64,000 nucleotides of DNA, taken from contig BRON01000009.1 of assembly GCA_024345305.1 (NCBI GenBank), forward strand, positions 1,116,001 through 1,180,000, in the 5' to 3' direction. This document shows, piece after piece, positions 12,153 through 23,379 of this stretch (position 1 is its first letter; the number at the start of each line of letters is the position of its first letter). The notes beneath the pieces are model-generated. The model did not search any database and was not told the origin of the DNA. It worked only from the letters and a program-made list of their open reading frames with translations. The DNA comes from Mrakia gelida. Its lineage: Eukaryota; Basidiomycota; Tremellomycetes; Cystofilobasidiales; Mrakiaceae. Made by a program: the position numbers and the translations under genes.

Positions 12153-12449
12153 CGTCGGACGGAGGGAAGAGGACGCGAGAAACTGAAGACGCGAACGAAG
12201 AACGAAAGAAGAAAAGCAAGTCAGTACTTCCGTCCTTCGCCTCGCGAACAATCGAGCTGAGATATAGAGATGGTGGGCGATAAGGTCTCAGACATCCAAG
12301 GAAGTATGTACCCTCATTCATTCCTACCCGTCGTCCAAACTGGACGGCCCTCAACAGGACCCCCATCAACCCATCACGCGCCATCAAGATCCTCCGAGGA
12401 GAACCGAGGCGGCCCTCGACCGACGAAGGGGTTCGAAACCAATCTTCGA

Positions 12450-12985
12450 TCAAGGGATACAACGAGGAGAGAGTCCTAAGCCAGAGGCAGTGCGTGGGGT
12501 AGCCCTCGTGAGAGGGACTCGAGCTTGCAGGCAAGAGGAACGTAGGGAGGAAACTGCGAAGTTTATGTAGGAATTACATTGGTTGCATCTTTGGAAAGGT
12601 GGTGGTGGGGTAGGAGTGGTGAAGTGGGAGAGAGAGGAAAGAGAAGCTCACCTGAGGAGGGAAGGAAAGAAGGGAAGGGACGAGCTCGCAGATTTGAAGA
12701 GGAAGGAGACGACGGAGGGCTGAGCTGCTGTCTGTCTTCGAGAACGAACAAAACACCGGGAAGAAAAGAGTCAGTGACGGGCTCTTAGTAGGAAAGGTTC
12801 GGTACAAGAAGAGAGGGATGGGTGTGAAGGATTGAATCAGACAAAACGAGGCTGGCAAGCCCCAAAAGAAGTGGATCGGAAGGAGCGAACTCCTTCCTCC
12901 CCGCGGGAGGCGGCGAAGCCTCCCAGCTCTGTCGTCTCGGCATGGTCGATAGGACGGGGAGAGAAATAAAAATTGAAGTCATCAT
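12450..12985 (-). CDS. Candidate small spliced gene
   Basis: From the double ATG at 12985, three possible exons join in frame. The first includes MPRRQSWEASPPPAGRKEF. A GTACCG donor joins to a CAG acceptor near 12732 that follows a CTGAC branch site. A GTGAGC donor near 12652 then joins to an AAG acceptor near 12595, giving CNQCNSYINFAVSSLR and a stop at 12450. The product would be about 130 residues. No family is recognised, the first donor is weak, and the frame agreement may be chance. Confidence 0.2.
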
Positions 12986-13391
12986 GTTGAGGAGAAAGTG
13001 GGTGGTGGTTGGGTTTGGCGAGGAAGGGGAGGGGAAGGGGGGCGGGAGGAGCTGAACGCTCGCGAGAGAAGGAAGAAGGAGCGAGGAGGAAAGACTCACG
13101 AGTTCTGTAGATGGAGGGAAGAGAGGTGAAAGGGAAAGAGAGAGGAGAGATTTCAAGATTGTGAGCGAGAGAACGGAGAAAGAGAAATGGAAGAGGAGGA
13201 GGGAGGGAGATGGCGGTGGGAGGAGGGGAGGAGCTTCGAAATTCTGAGCTTGGTTTTCAGACACAGCCGTGTCCACACGACTGATTTCTGCTCGGATATT
13301 TACTTCTTTGTCGACTCGAGGATCTCGAGGGAGGCTTCGAGCAGAGGAAGGATTCGCCAAGACGAGAAATTGTTGCAAGAAATGACATCTA

Positions 13392-15076
13392 TCAATCGAG
13401 CGAAACGACGATCTCTCCCTCAACGACCCATCCTCCGGCGGGAGCCTTGACGACGCCAGCCTTCTCCAGAGTGCTGCAACGAGCACGAGACGACACAAGG
13501 AAGAGTTCAGCTTCTTCTCGCTCCACTCTGTACGGCTCTCCTCGCCACAGAAAAGTCGAAAGCGACGTCGAGCTCGAACTCACCTCAGCGTCTTCCTAAC
13601 CATCTCCTCGTCCATCCCCTCTAGCTTCGAGAAGTACGCCACAGTCCCCAACCAAGCCTTCACGTCCTCCTCAGGGTATCCGAACTCCTTCATGACGAAA
13701 TCAACATCGTCCTTCTCCCTTTTCTCGGGCGAATCGAATTCGACGACCTTCGCTTCGAGCGACGTAAGGAAGGCTCGGAGGGTTGATTTGGCGGCGGGAG
13801 AACTGGAGAGGAAGGATGTGGAGGCTGCGATGGCCCACGAAGGCCAAGGGGTGGGGACGGAACCGATGAAGCGGACTTCGTTGAGGTAGGGTTTGGTGGT
13901 GTACCTGAGGACGCGACGAGGGATGAAGACGAGGAGGGACGAGAGAGAATGAGTTAGAGGGCGAGCAGGGCGACTACATAGCGCAGCGAGGAAGACGTGA
14001 AGCGAGGACTGACCATTCCCACATCTGAAAAGGAGATAGCAGAGGAAAGGGAAATAGAGGGAGAGGACGTGAGCTCGCGATTCGAATCGAACGACGCGAG
14101 GGACCGACGACGAGAAACTCACGAAGTAAGCGCTGCTACCATCGTTGACCGAGTCTCGAAGCCTCTTGAAAGTCTCGCAAACTGAAAAGCAAGAGCACAG
14201 AACAGATCGGAAATAGATCAGCGGTGACAGCGAAGGGGAGGGGAAGAGGAACGACGCACTCTCGACCTCAGCCTCCTCGACTTCTCCAGCAGCAGAAACC
14301 CAGCCTTGCTGATCAGCCATCACCTTGGCCATCACCTGAAAGCAAGAATCGGACGGTCATTTCGTGTATCAACGGCTGAGAGAGAAGGGCAAAGAGGGAC
14401 GAACCTGCGAACCACTGCTCACGGCGAACCCCGTCGAAGGAAAAGGATGGTCAGCATGAGCTTGACTGAGCTTTTGATGCTCGAGAGAGGAACAGACTGA
14501 CCTTCCAATACGAGAGATACCGACCTTCTGGCCTCTAAGGTCGTCGATGGAGTTGAACTTGGTGTCGAGTCCCGTAATGACAGCCCCTTCGAGTCGAGAG
14601 AGGAGGTCAGCTTGATCTTCCTTCTTCGGTGCTCGTTCGCTGGACAGAGAGGAGACTGACAGTTGAGAGGAGTCTTGACGTAAGATCCAATCATCTTGTA
14701 AGCCTTGGAACCCTTGACGATGCCGGCGATGAGAGACTCGGTGAGAGCGCTGAGGAAAGGAGAAGGGGGGAGAGAGATGGAGGAGGTGAGCGGTCGCTCG
14801 ACGTCGAAGCTCAAGCAAGGACGATACGAACATAGAAACGTCGATCTCGTTGGCTGTGAGACGAGCGATCATCTCTCCGGTTCCAGCAGGACAAGGAACT
14901 ACGACGAAGGTCTTTCCTCCGTCGAGGGCAGCGAGCTGAAGGAGGGGAGAGCTGGAAGGAAGGAGAACGGAGAGCTTGAGCTCGGTCAGCTCATCAAATG
15001 AGCTCGGAAGCAGGGCAGAGAAGGTTTTCACTCGCCTGAAGTGCTCAGGGACGTATCCTACTCTGATGGGAGCCAT
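13392..15076 (-). CDS. Ca3427-like periplasmic-binding-protein-fold (PBP2) protein
   Basis: Begins MAPIRVGYVPEHFR at ATG 15076 and ends IVVSLD at 13392, over about seven exons. Segments in order: LAALDGGKTFVVVPCPAGTG, MIARLTANEIDVS, LTESLIAGIVKGSKAYKMIG, TKFNSIDDLRGQKVGISRIG, GSQVMAKVMADQQGW, YLNEVRFIGSVPTPWPSW, and a C-terminal helical part with VKAWLGTVAYFSKLEGMD. This is the two-lobed fold of bacterial SsuA/TauA and NMT1/THI5-type binding proteins. In fungi it defines the Ca3427 family: cytosolic, ligand unknown, with no ABC permease partner. The S-R-I-G-S-G-S turn is the usual ligand-contact loop of the fold. No signal peptide is visible. The gene is divergent from the F-box-like gene at 15316. 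Confidence 0.8.
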
Positions 15077-15315
15077 TTGAAGGTAAGATTGAGAGAGTGA
15101 GAAAGTTTGCAGAGGAGGGAGCGTGACGGTTTTGGATCAGCCTCGAAAGAGAGCGAGCTCGACCTCTTTCCCTCTGCTCCTCCGTCTCCCCAGCAACGAA
15201 CCCTCTCGCCGACACTCCTCTTCGGTCTCCAAGATACAGGTCATCGCCCATCTTCATCCTCTCGCCTCCAACCTCATCCCTTTTCGCTCCTCTATCTCTC
15301 TCACGGTCGACGAAG

Positions 15316-16353
15316 ATGACTTCCCTCATCCCCCTCCCTTCCTCCTCCTCGCCGTCCTCTCCTTCGTCCGCCCGACCTCTTCCCTTCCCTCCTCTTCCCA
15401 TGGAGATCAAACGACATATCCTGGCCTTCGCCGATACTGGAACCCTCGCTTCGTGCTCCCGAGCGAGCCTCGCCTTCCTCGAAATCGCTTCCGAGCTACT
15501 CTACGAGAACGTCGAGATCATCGGAGAGGAGAGGTTGGTTCAGTTCTTCGGCGAGCGAGTAAGTCGCATCGTTCTTCTCTGCAGATCTCCTATCCTCCTC
15601 TGCAGTTGAAGCATGGTACTGATCAGCACCTGTTCGCTTCCTTTCCCGTGTCAGAGCAAGGCCTCGTCGTCTCAGGTCGAAGCCTTCAGAGCCTGCGTCT
15701 CTCGACTCAAGAGCTTCACCTTCACGACAGAGGACCCCTCCTCGTCGTTTGCTCAACTCCTCCCACTACCCTCCGGACCTCTACCCGTCAAGCTCCTCGT
15801 CCTCAAGCTACCCCCTACGCGCTCATCTCGCAGACGCCATGAATACCGACTTCACAACGAACTGGAAATCGCCCACATCGCTTTCCTCTCCCTCTTCAAC
15901 CCAACGTCCTTCCGCTTCGAGGGCTTCGGCGACTCAAGACGAATCACGCGTCTCGGAATCCCCACGGAAGGAATGCCCTCGTGGAATCGCGTCCAGCTGG
16001 TCCACTTCGTCGATACGATACCGGCAGAGCCTCTTCGACCGACTTCGTTCTCGTCGTCGTTTTGGGAGGTCACCTACGAACTCACTCAGGCGTTTGAGGG
16101 ATCGCAACCTGGAGATCTCACGGTGGTCCTTTGGGATAGCTTCATGGACGGCTTGGACAACTGGAACCCGGATAGCCTAGACCCCAGCGAGGTCGTTCGA
16201 TGTAGGAAGATCGACGTCGTCGTGAAGTCGGAGGAGGACAGGAGCAACTTGGACGGTTTTCTTCGTTCGGGGGTGCTGGAATGGGGGGACAGGAAGACGG
16301 CAGAAGCTTTCTTTGAGTTACCTATCTGTGGTTGTGGTCAGATCCCAGCTTGA
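15316..16353 (+). CDS. F-box-like protein, paralogue 2 of 3
   Basis: Exon 1 (15316-15558) has PLPMEIKRHILAFADTGTL and LAFLEIASELLYENVEI, the F-box-like segment almost identical to the paralogue at 30473. The intron (15559-15654) sits at the same codon, right after a GER/CSR motif and in phase 0. Exon 2 (from 15655) carries QVEAFRACVSRLKSFTFTTED, LFNPTSFRF and EVVRCRKIDVVVKSEEDR, and stops at 16353; a good GTGAGT donor follows within a few bases. The region after the F-box aligns loosely with both paralogues (a beta-rich repeat-like core), but I cannot name it. A substrate-recruiting role in SCF ligases is inferred from the N-terminus only. Confidence 0.6.
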
Positions 16354-17098
16354 GGTGAGTGTGAGCCCTTCGCCTTCGCTCAGCTTCAACGCTCGACTGA
16401 CGCGTCGCTCGGGTTCTCTTCCTCTTCTCCAGCCATGCTCGTGTCCATTCATCACCTCTCGGCGCCTATCGCCTGCACGAATATCGGTCGCCTATCCTCA
16501 ACCCCGTGCCTCCTTCGCGCCTCGCCTCCCCTCGCTTTCGGAACCTCGTCCCCGCCGCGCTTCCCTTCGTTCACTTAACGTGAACTGCTCTTCCCTTCCT
16601 CCCCCTTCACTTCCACTACGACTCGCGTAACTGACTCCTATTCTCACCTTTCCTCTCACATCAGTACGAACGCATCGACTCTGGGAAAACGCCAGTCCTC
16701 TCTCCTCGTTTCGTCGAACAAAAGGTGAGCGACGCGATCTCTCTCTTCTCATCCGACGACCTCGAGCTGACTCCACCACTTCGCACCTCCTCTTCTCCCA
16801 GGTTTCAATCAAACTCGCGATGACATGATTTCGATCTCTCTATCTCAAAGCGAGCCTCGCGAAGCAGAACGTCTCGCGCGTCGAGAAACAGACTCGCTGG
16901 GATTCTCGATATTTCTCCTCCTCTCCGCCTCCTCGAAGCTCTCAAGTTGACTCTGAAGCGATGAGAGCGATGAGATAGACATGCAAGAACCCAATAAGCC
17001 ATCTAAAATATCCGAACTCGTAAGAAGAAACTGATCCAAACCACAGAGACGGAACGAACCCGCATCAACAAACCTCGCCTTCGTCCACCCTTCCTCAC
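16354..17098. other. Convergent region with intron-like signals
   Basis: Follows the F-box-like stop. At least three intron-like units lie on the plus strand: a GTGAGT donor just past 16353 with CTGACGCGTCGC and CTCCAG near 16437; a GTGAAC donor near 16580 with CTGAC and ATCAG near 16663; and a GTGAGC donor near 16726 with CTGAC and CCCAG near 16801. Short open segments between them (e.g. YERIDSGKTPVLSPRF) could be the C-terminal exons of an alternative isoform, or a spliced 3' UTR. The right part is 3' UTR of the minus-strand transporter. Confidence 0.35.
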
Positions 17099-20000
17099 TC
17101 AAACCACCGTCTTGGTCTTCTTCTCGTCGACCGAAGGAGGCGAAACGAGGTCCAGATCCTTCTCCGAGTCCTCCTCTCCACTGGATCCACGATCAATCTC
17201 GTTGTCGGCGAGAATCTCGTCGTCGTCGCGAGCGTCTTGGAGTCGTTGTTTCTTGTCTCGGTTGACGAAGTAGAGGACGAGCCCGACCCAGAAGACTGTA
17301 CATGAAAGTGGTGAAGAGTTTATGAGAGGTCAGGAGGGTGATAGGGGGAGCGAGCGGGAGGAGAAGAGGCGACGCACGCTCGATTGTCGAGAGCGAGATG
17401 GACCAAGCGTGTCCCTTTCGGGCCTTAGGGAACTCGGAAGTCTTCCAGATGAAGTTGGGAGCGACTGCTTGGATGACCTGAAGAGCAGAAAAAGGAAACG
17501 ACGCGTCGAAAGAGGTCAGCTCAGCGTCGAGCGCGGATGAACGAAACAAAGAAAGAAGATGGACGAACGTAGGCAAGATCGTTCGCAGCTCCGATGATGA
17601 CCGCTCGGGACTCGTTGTCGCCGCCGGTAATCTCTGGAGGAGAGGGGAGGAAGCACAGTCTCGCGTCAGCGGGAGCGTTGAACGAAGGACGGCAGGAGAG
17701 AAGGAGGACGAACCAGTGATCCAGTTCATCACCAGAGCTCCGATCGAACCAGCAGCTGGAAGGAGGTAGTAGAGACCTTGCCTGAGCTTGAAGTTGGTGT
17801 AAAGAGGTGTCGACCGGAGGACGGCGTTGACGATGATGTCTGGAAACAAGAGCGCGTCAGAACGGGTGCTCGACGTCGAGAGCTCAACGAGAGGGGACAC
17901 ACTGAGCAGAGATCCGAAGAGAACGAAGGGGTATCGTTTTCCCTTGAGAGGACCATCGGAGATCCAGGCGTAGGCCATCGAAAGGACGACGAAGACGGCA
18001 GTTCCGGGGAGCGGCCAAAGGTTGATCTGGAAGCGAGAAGAAAAAGACACGGTCAATCAGCTTCGACGTCGCTGGACGAGCGAGGAGATAAACGGAACCT
18101 GGGGAACGGAGAAGGAGACGCCTGGGACGGGAGCGAGATATCCTTTCTTAGGATCGGCGTTGAAGGATTTCAACCTGAGAAGTCGAAAAGCGAAGAATGA
18201 TCAGACGCGTCCGTCTTCGCTCGTGGACGAAAGAACTCGTTGCTCACCAGAAACCGAATGGACTCTGAGCGATGGCGTTGTTGTAAAGCATGTCTGTGGT
18301 AGTGAGTGAAGAGAAGAGTCAGCGAATGACGTCGGAAAGGGAAGGGAAGGCGAGGTCGCGATCCGGACGAACACTGTGAAATCGAGATGGAACGACGAGT
18401 GATGAGGTCAGTCGAGAGCGCGAGGAAAGAGGAGACCGCTCGAGAAGACGTACCATAGGAGGGAGGATCCATAGCTTCCAGGAGAGAAGCAGGTTCTTGA
18501 CCTGAGACGAGACACAGAAGGATGTGGAGTTAGCGGTTCTGTTCGAGCTCGCAATCGACGCCATCGAGACTCACCCTCGTCTTCGTCCAAGGCTGAGCCT
18601 CCTTCCTTCCGATAGCTCTCATTCGAGAAGCAGCAAGATCAATTTCCTGGCGGAACCGGCGGTGAGAGAAAGTCAGCGAGTGAGAGATCGGGGGGAGAAC
18701 GAGGAGAGCGAAAGAGCGCTCACCTTCTGAGAGAGCCAGAACGTCGGCTTCGCGTTCCAAGGAAGACCAGGCAGGAAGACGAAGCCAGCGATCGCGATGG
18801 GAATCGTGATGATCGCGTCGATGATGAAGATTCAACGCCAACCTTCGAGCCCATGAACTCCGTCGAGGTTCTTGTACGCTCCGGTCTGAATGAATCTGAA
18901 AGACGAACAGAGCGGTGAGCCTCGAGCAGCAGGAGGTATAGAGAGGTGGACGGATGCTCACCCAGAGAACATTCCACCCAAAGCTCCAGAGACGTAGAAG
19001 ATGCTGTGGGACGAAGACGAAAGCGTCAGGGAGGACAAGAGGAAAAGCGACGCGTCGAAAGCTTGTGCTCACCTCGTTCGTTTCGCCAACTCTCGTGGGG
19101 TGTAGTAAGAGCCCAAGAGGTAGTGGCAAGCTGGGTAAAATCCACTCCTGTGGTAGATGAGGAAGGGTAAAAGTCAGCGAGTCGCACTTCTACTCACAGC
19201 CTCCCTTCGACGTGTCGAAGAAGTGGACTCACTCAGCGAGACCGACGAGGAACCGAATGGCGTAGAGAGTCTTCATGTCCTTGACCGAGTAGGTCGCCAA
19301 CGTGAGGATTCCCCAAACGAACTCCAGGGTGGGGATTACGTATCGAGGGTTGACTGAGAGGGAGGGAGAGGGAAAGAGAGGGAGGGAGAGGGACGGGAGA
19401 GGGAGGGAGAGGGAAAGAGAGGGAGGGAGGGGGACGGGAGCGAGAAGTCAGCCCTCGCGTTTCGAGGTCTGATCGGCTTCCGCTTGAACTCACCTTTAGT
19501 GAGAAGGATGAGGATAGGAAGTTGACCGATGACATATCTGGTCGAGAGAAGAAGAAGACGATGAGCACACCAGTGGGAGGAGATCGACGCGAACCCGAGA
19601 GCCTTACCCAGTGGTCCAGAGCGACGACGCCGTCACGAGCTCGTTCCCGTACATGTTAAGATCCTCCTTCATTCCAGATAAGAAAGCATTGTTGATATTT
19701 GTCTGATCGAGGTTCTCTGTGGCAGGGAAAGAGCAGAGACGAAGGTCGAAGGAGCAGAGAAGAAGGTGAGCGAGAGTCACGCCGACGGTGCAGGTAGACT
19801 TGGGACGTACTAATGAAGTATCCGACTTGATAAAAAAAAAAAAGAGAGACAGTGCGTTAGTGCGAGAAATCGAGGACAAGAACGATCCAACAAGACGGCA
19901 GACTCACGCGACGCGAAAACGAGAAGCGAAGTGTCGAGCTTGAGAAGTAGCCGTCGCTCCTCCTTCCCCAAGTCGGCTGTGTCCCAAAACCAGCCTAGGA

Positions 20001-20169
20001 TGCTCTGCTTCTGCTTGGTCTGGTCGGTGTAATCTACTGAGTGAAGAGGGGGGGTTGAAACGTCGAGAGCTGGAGCTGACTTGATGATCTTCTCGTCGTC
20101 GAAGTGGTTGATTGGGACGGAGGGGAGGATATCCTGGTCGCGAGAGTCGTACGGAGGCTGAGCAGACAT
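17099..20169 (-). CDS. MFS transporter, pantothenate/allantoate (Fen2/Liz1/Dal5) type, with in-frame TGA
   Basis: More than ten exons from ATG 20169 (MSAQPPYDSRDQDILPS). After a cytosolic N-terminus come a 15-nt exon (19811-19825) and LDQTNINNAFLSGMKEDLNM, the hallmark of this proton-symport family. Then GYVIGQLPILILLT, IRFLVGLAESGFYPACHYLL, SGALGGMFSGFIQTGAY, INLWPLPGTAVFVVLSMAYA, LYYLLPAAGSIGALVMNWIT and VAPNFIWKTSEFPKARKGHA, ending with an acidic tail and KKTKTVV. Similarity is closest to pantothenate carriers. The exon at about 18720-18900 reads GLEGWR, then TGA (18832-18834), then IFIIDAIITIPIAI; family members normally have Trp here. The gene is therefore broken, read through, or mis-sequenced. 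An intron near 19356-19440 contains a purine tandem repeat. Confidence 0.75.
19356..19440. repeat. Purine-rich tandem repeat in an intron
   Basis: Two near-identical copies of a roughly 41-nt unit made of GGGAGGGAGAGGGAAAGA-like blocks, all G and A except for a GGACGGG step at the end of each copy. It lies in a transporter intron, where the transcript carries the pyrimidine strand. Confidence 0.6.
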
Positions 20170-20879
20170 GGCGGGCCGAGAAAGGAGCGAAGCAAGAGAG
20201 GGAGAGGGAAGAAGGAAGGGAGGGAAGATCTGGTTGAGGGAGAGAGAAGAGGGACGGACCGATTGGCTCGTTTCGTCTTTCGACCTCCTCCAAGGAGCCA
20301 AGACCTCTACTACACACACCAGAGCACGTCGAAACGAGGTCGGAAGGTTTGTCGTGTAGGTACCAAGCGTACGGGGAGCTAGGAACGATGCGATCTGCGA
20401 GCGATGAAGGCGAGGGAAGGAAGAGGGAAGGCGTGCGTCGAAACCTCCACTCGTCGGTGGTCTCCCCGAAACACCGACCATAGCCATCAGCGAGTCAGAT
20501 TTTCAGCAGTGTACAGGTGGGAGGGCGGAGGAGAGGGACGTGAGGATCGAGGTTCAAAAAAAGGAGAGTGGGAGGTGAGAGCAAAGGAGAAAGAGGGAAG
20601 GAAGGAGGACGAGCTCAACTTCGGCGGTCACGTTTTTGGGCTGAACCGACTCTCGACCTTTCATTTGCCCTTTCTTATCTTGAGAAGACGACATCAACCG
20701 ACTTGTTGACTCTTTCTCGCTCATCTCTACCCCTTCGCTGCTGATTGAGCCGAACCTCGGACTCCCCCGTTCATGAAAAACTCGTTCAGCCCTCGCCTCG
20801 AGAAGAGGATGCTTCGAACCTCAACCCCCCTCACCTCTTCCCTCCTTCTTTCCCCCTCCTCTCCCCCTTCCCCTTTGCA
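20170..20879. promoter_or_regulatory. Divergent intergenic region
   Basis: 710 bp between the transporter start (minus) and the oxygenase start (plus). It contains a purine-rich stretch at 20520-20620 and a CT-rich leader from about 20800 to 20879. No gene is convincing; open frames here have no ATG-led coding signal. Confidence 0.45.
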
Positions 20880-23052
20880 ATGGCTTCCTCGTCGCAGATC
20901 TACGGCACCTCTGAACACCCCTACTCGACCCTGCCCGAGACCAAGGCAGATCGTGAGTATCTTTCTCTCTGGAACGAAACGAAGAACGGCGCTCTTCGCT
21001 CGTCCATCTCGCTTCTTCAAGCTGACCCTCCTCTCTTCCCCTCTGATCCTCTTCCCAGTCCCTTGGGCGGATCTTGTAGCTCTTGATCTCTCGCTCTTCT
21101 ATCAACCAGGAGGAAAGGAGACTCTCGCTAAGCAGCTCAAGGTTAGTCCATCGCTCGTCTCGCTTCGACTTCCCTCGCCTTCGAGCGTCTCTCTGACTCT
21201 CGTTTCCCATCACTTCCCCTCCTTCTTCGAACCCATACACAGAAAGCTGTTCACGACGTCGGCTTCTTCTACGTCGTGAACTTCGGAATCTCGCAGGAGC
21301 GTGTGGACAAGCAGTTCGCGATCGGGAAAGAGGTGCGTCCAGCCCGTCGCCGTCGTCCTCCTTCCCCCTTGCGCTGACGTCGCCTCTATCTTTCTATCTA
21401 GGTCTTTGACCTTCCCTTCGCTGAAAAGGAACCTTTTGCTGCTGACCACGGAAACGGAGGCTACAACGGTGAGCTTAGAGTCGCGACCAAGAACGAACGA
21501 AGTACCAAGAACGAACGAAGTCGAACGGGCGATCTGACCTCGAGCCGCGTTTCCCTTCGTTGAACAGGCTACACCGGACGAGAGCTGAAGCACTTCAAGG
21601 ATCAGAACACCGATGGCTTCCAGCGAAACTCCAACATCGAAGTCTGGAACGCTCCCAAAGTGGGTCGTCGCGTCATCCCCTCGCTCTCGATTTCGAGACT
21701 GATCCGTCTCCCTCGCTCACTTTTCTCGCCTCAGTTCATTCCCGAGTTTGATGAGTGGCACGCTGCGCACAAGCCCGCTCCGGTCGCCGCGAACTGGGAG
21801 GAGATCAAGCAGTTTGGAAAGGCGAGCAACTCAAGACTCGTTCCTTCGCTCCGTTCCGAGTCTTCACTAACTCGCTCGCCCTTTTCCTCGTTCGACTTCA
21901 GGACGTTCACGACAACGTAGTCAAGAAGCTTCTCGTCATCTTCGCTCATGTCCTCGAGCTTGAGGACGAGGACTACTTCGTCAAGAGGCACGATTACGAC
22001 GTTCAGAGCGAGGATCGTAAGTTCTCTTTCCCCCTCGTCCCGCCGTCGCCTCCTCCTTCTCCCTCGTCCCACTTCTTCCGCTGACTCCCATCTCTCCCTC
22101 ATCAGACCTTCGATACATGAAGTACAAGGTTCGATCCGAGGAGGAGAACGAGAAGGCGAACGGATTGTACACTGGCGGGCACACCGATCTCGGATCCGTC
22201 ACTCTTCTCTTCCGACAACCCGTCGTTGGTCTTCAAGTTCTCGCTCACGATGGAACCTGGCACTTCGTCAAGCCTCTTCCCGGGTCCATCAGTGAGTCGT
22301 CGCGCCTCGAACTCTTCGATTGTCTAGACGCGTCGTTCTGACCTTCTTTCTCGTTCTTTTGCTCTCGTGCTTAGCCGTCAACATCGCCGACACCCTACAG
22401 ATCCTCTCCGGAACCTACCTTAAGTCCTCCGTTCACCGAGTCATCGCTCCTCAGCAGGATCAAGCTCATCTCGATCGATTGGGAGTTGTGAGTCTTCGTT
22501 TTCTCGCCCTTGCCCTCGCCCTCGAGATCTTTCCCACCTCATCTTCCTTCTTCGCTTGAGCTGACCCTTGTCTTCCCCACTCTCTTTCTTCTGCTTGGAC
22601 CAGCTCTACTTCGTCCGACCCAACAACCAGGTCCTCGTCGAAGCCGTCAAGAACTCACCCGTCCTCCTCGCCGAGAACATCTACGAGAAGGTCAAGGACG
22701 AGGCGTGGGAGAAGGAGCCTATCACTGTTCAGAGTTCGTACCAACCGACCCCACCCCTCCTTTTTCTTCGAGAAGCTCTCAAACTGACTCCCTCTTCTTT
22801 TCGTTCGACCCCAGCCTGGGTCAAAGCTCGACAGGCCTCGCTCTTCTCACAGCAGAGCCAAGAACGATACAGTCAAGCGATGAACAAGAAGTCAGCTCCT
22901 GGAACCGAGAAGAAGGAGCTGTCGCACATCGTCGCTGGGATCCCAGTCAAGTGTGAGTCGCTCGTCTCGAAGAGTCTGCTCCGACGCGTCGTCGGCTTCA
23001 GGCTGACCGTCCTTCGTTCCTTCTCGCTTGCTTCTCGTCAGACTGGGCCTAA
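20880..23052 (+). CDS. 2-oxoglutarate/Fe(II)-dependent oxygenase, isopenicillin-N-synthase family
   Basis: About eleven exons from ATG 20880 (MASSSQIYGTSEHPYS). The N-terminal DIOX_N region reads VPWADLVALDLSLF, AVHDVGFFYVVNFGI and VFDLPFAEKEPF. The double-stranded beta-helix core has GLYTGGHTDLGSVTLLF, giving the iron ligands His and Asp (H-T-D), then GLQVLAHDGTWHFVKPLPG, NIADTLQILSGTYLKSSVH with the distal His ligand, and RLGVLYFVRPN. The last exon is tiny: AC-TGG-GCC-TAA after a CAG at 23041. Fungal members oxidise varied small molecules; the substrate cannot be read from sequence. The partner gene to the left is a transporter, not evidently linked. Introns contain GACGCGTC at 22327 and 22983. 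Confidence 0.85.
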
Positions 23053-23379
23053 ACTTCGTCTCTATGTTCCCCGTTCCACGGCGTTGTATGATTTGCTTTT
23101 TCTTCTCAGACCTTTGTATCGATCTCGATGTCCCTTCTTCCTTTTTCCGAATCAGTCGTCGACGCGTTTCGCTTTGCTCTTCTTCCTCTCCCAATCCCCA
23201 GTGCAAGGAATAAAGCATTACCACCCAATGAGTATGTAGTATGTAGCAAGCAAGCAAAGCGAACGCTCGTTCCAAAACAGACCGAGATCCAAGAAAACGA
23301 ACCAAAAAGAGGAGAAACCATTACTGTTAGGTAGGTATGTAGAGAGCCGAGTGGAAGTCTATCCAGAAAGCAGAGTAAA
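23053..23379. other. Convergent 3' UTR region
   Basis: 327 bp between the oxygenase stop and the annexin stop. Relatively AT-rich around 23200-23380 with A-rich patches, consistent with 3' UTRs. No gene seen. Confidence 0.5.

Larger units (their letters stand above)
11058..13391. other. About 2.3 kb without a secure gene
   Basis: Lies between two minus-strand genes. Intron-like signals on the minus strand (donors near 11243, 12652 and 13090; CTGAC branch sites followed by CAG near 12190 and 12730) suggest transcription in that direction, either as a separate unit or as spliced 5' leader of the Ser/Pro-rich gene. Several tight inverted repeats lie at 12330-12535. Two weak protein candidates are listed separately. 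Nothing here matches a family I know. Confidence 0.4.

Noticed and set aside
12425..12445. tRNA T-loop-like GGGGTTCGAAACC
   Set aside because: Stems around it do not pair on either strand, and no D-arm or anticodon arm lies at the right distance.
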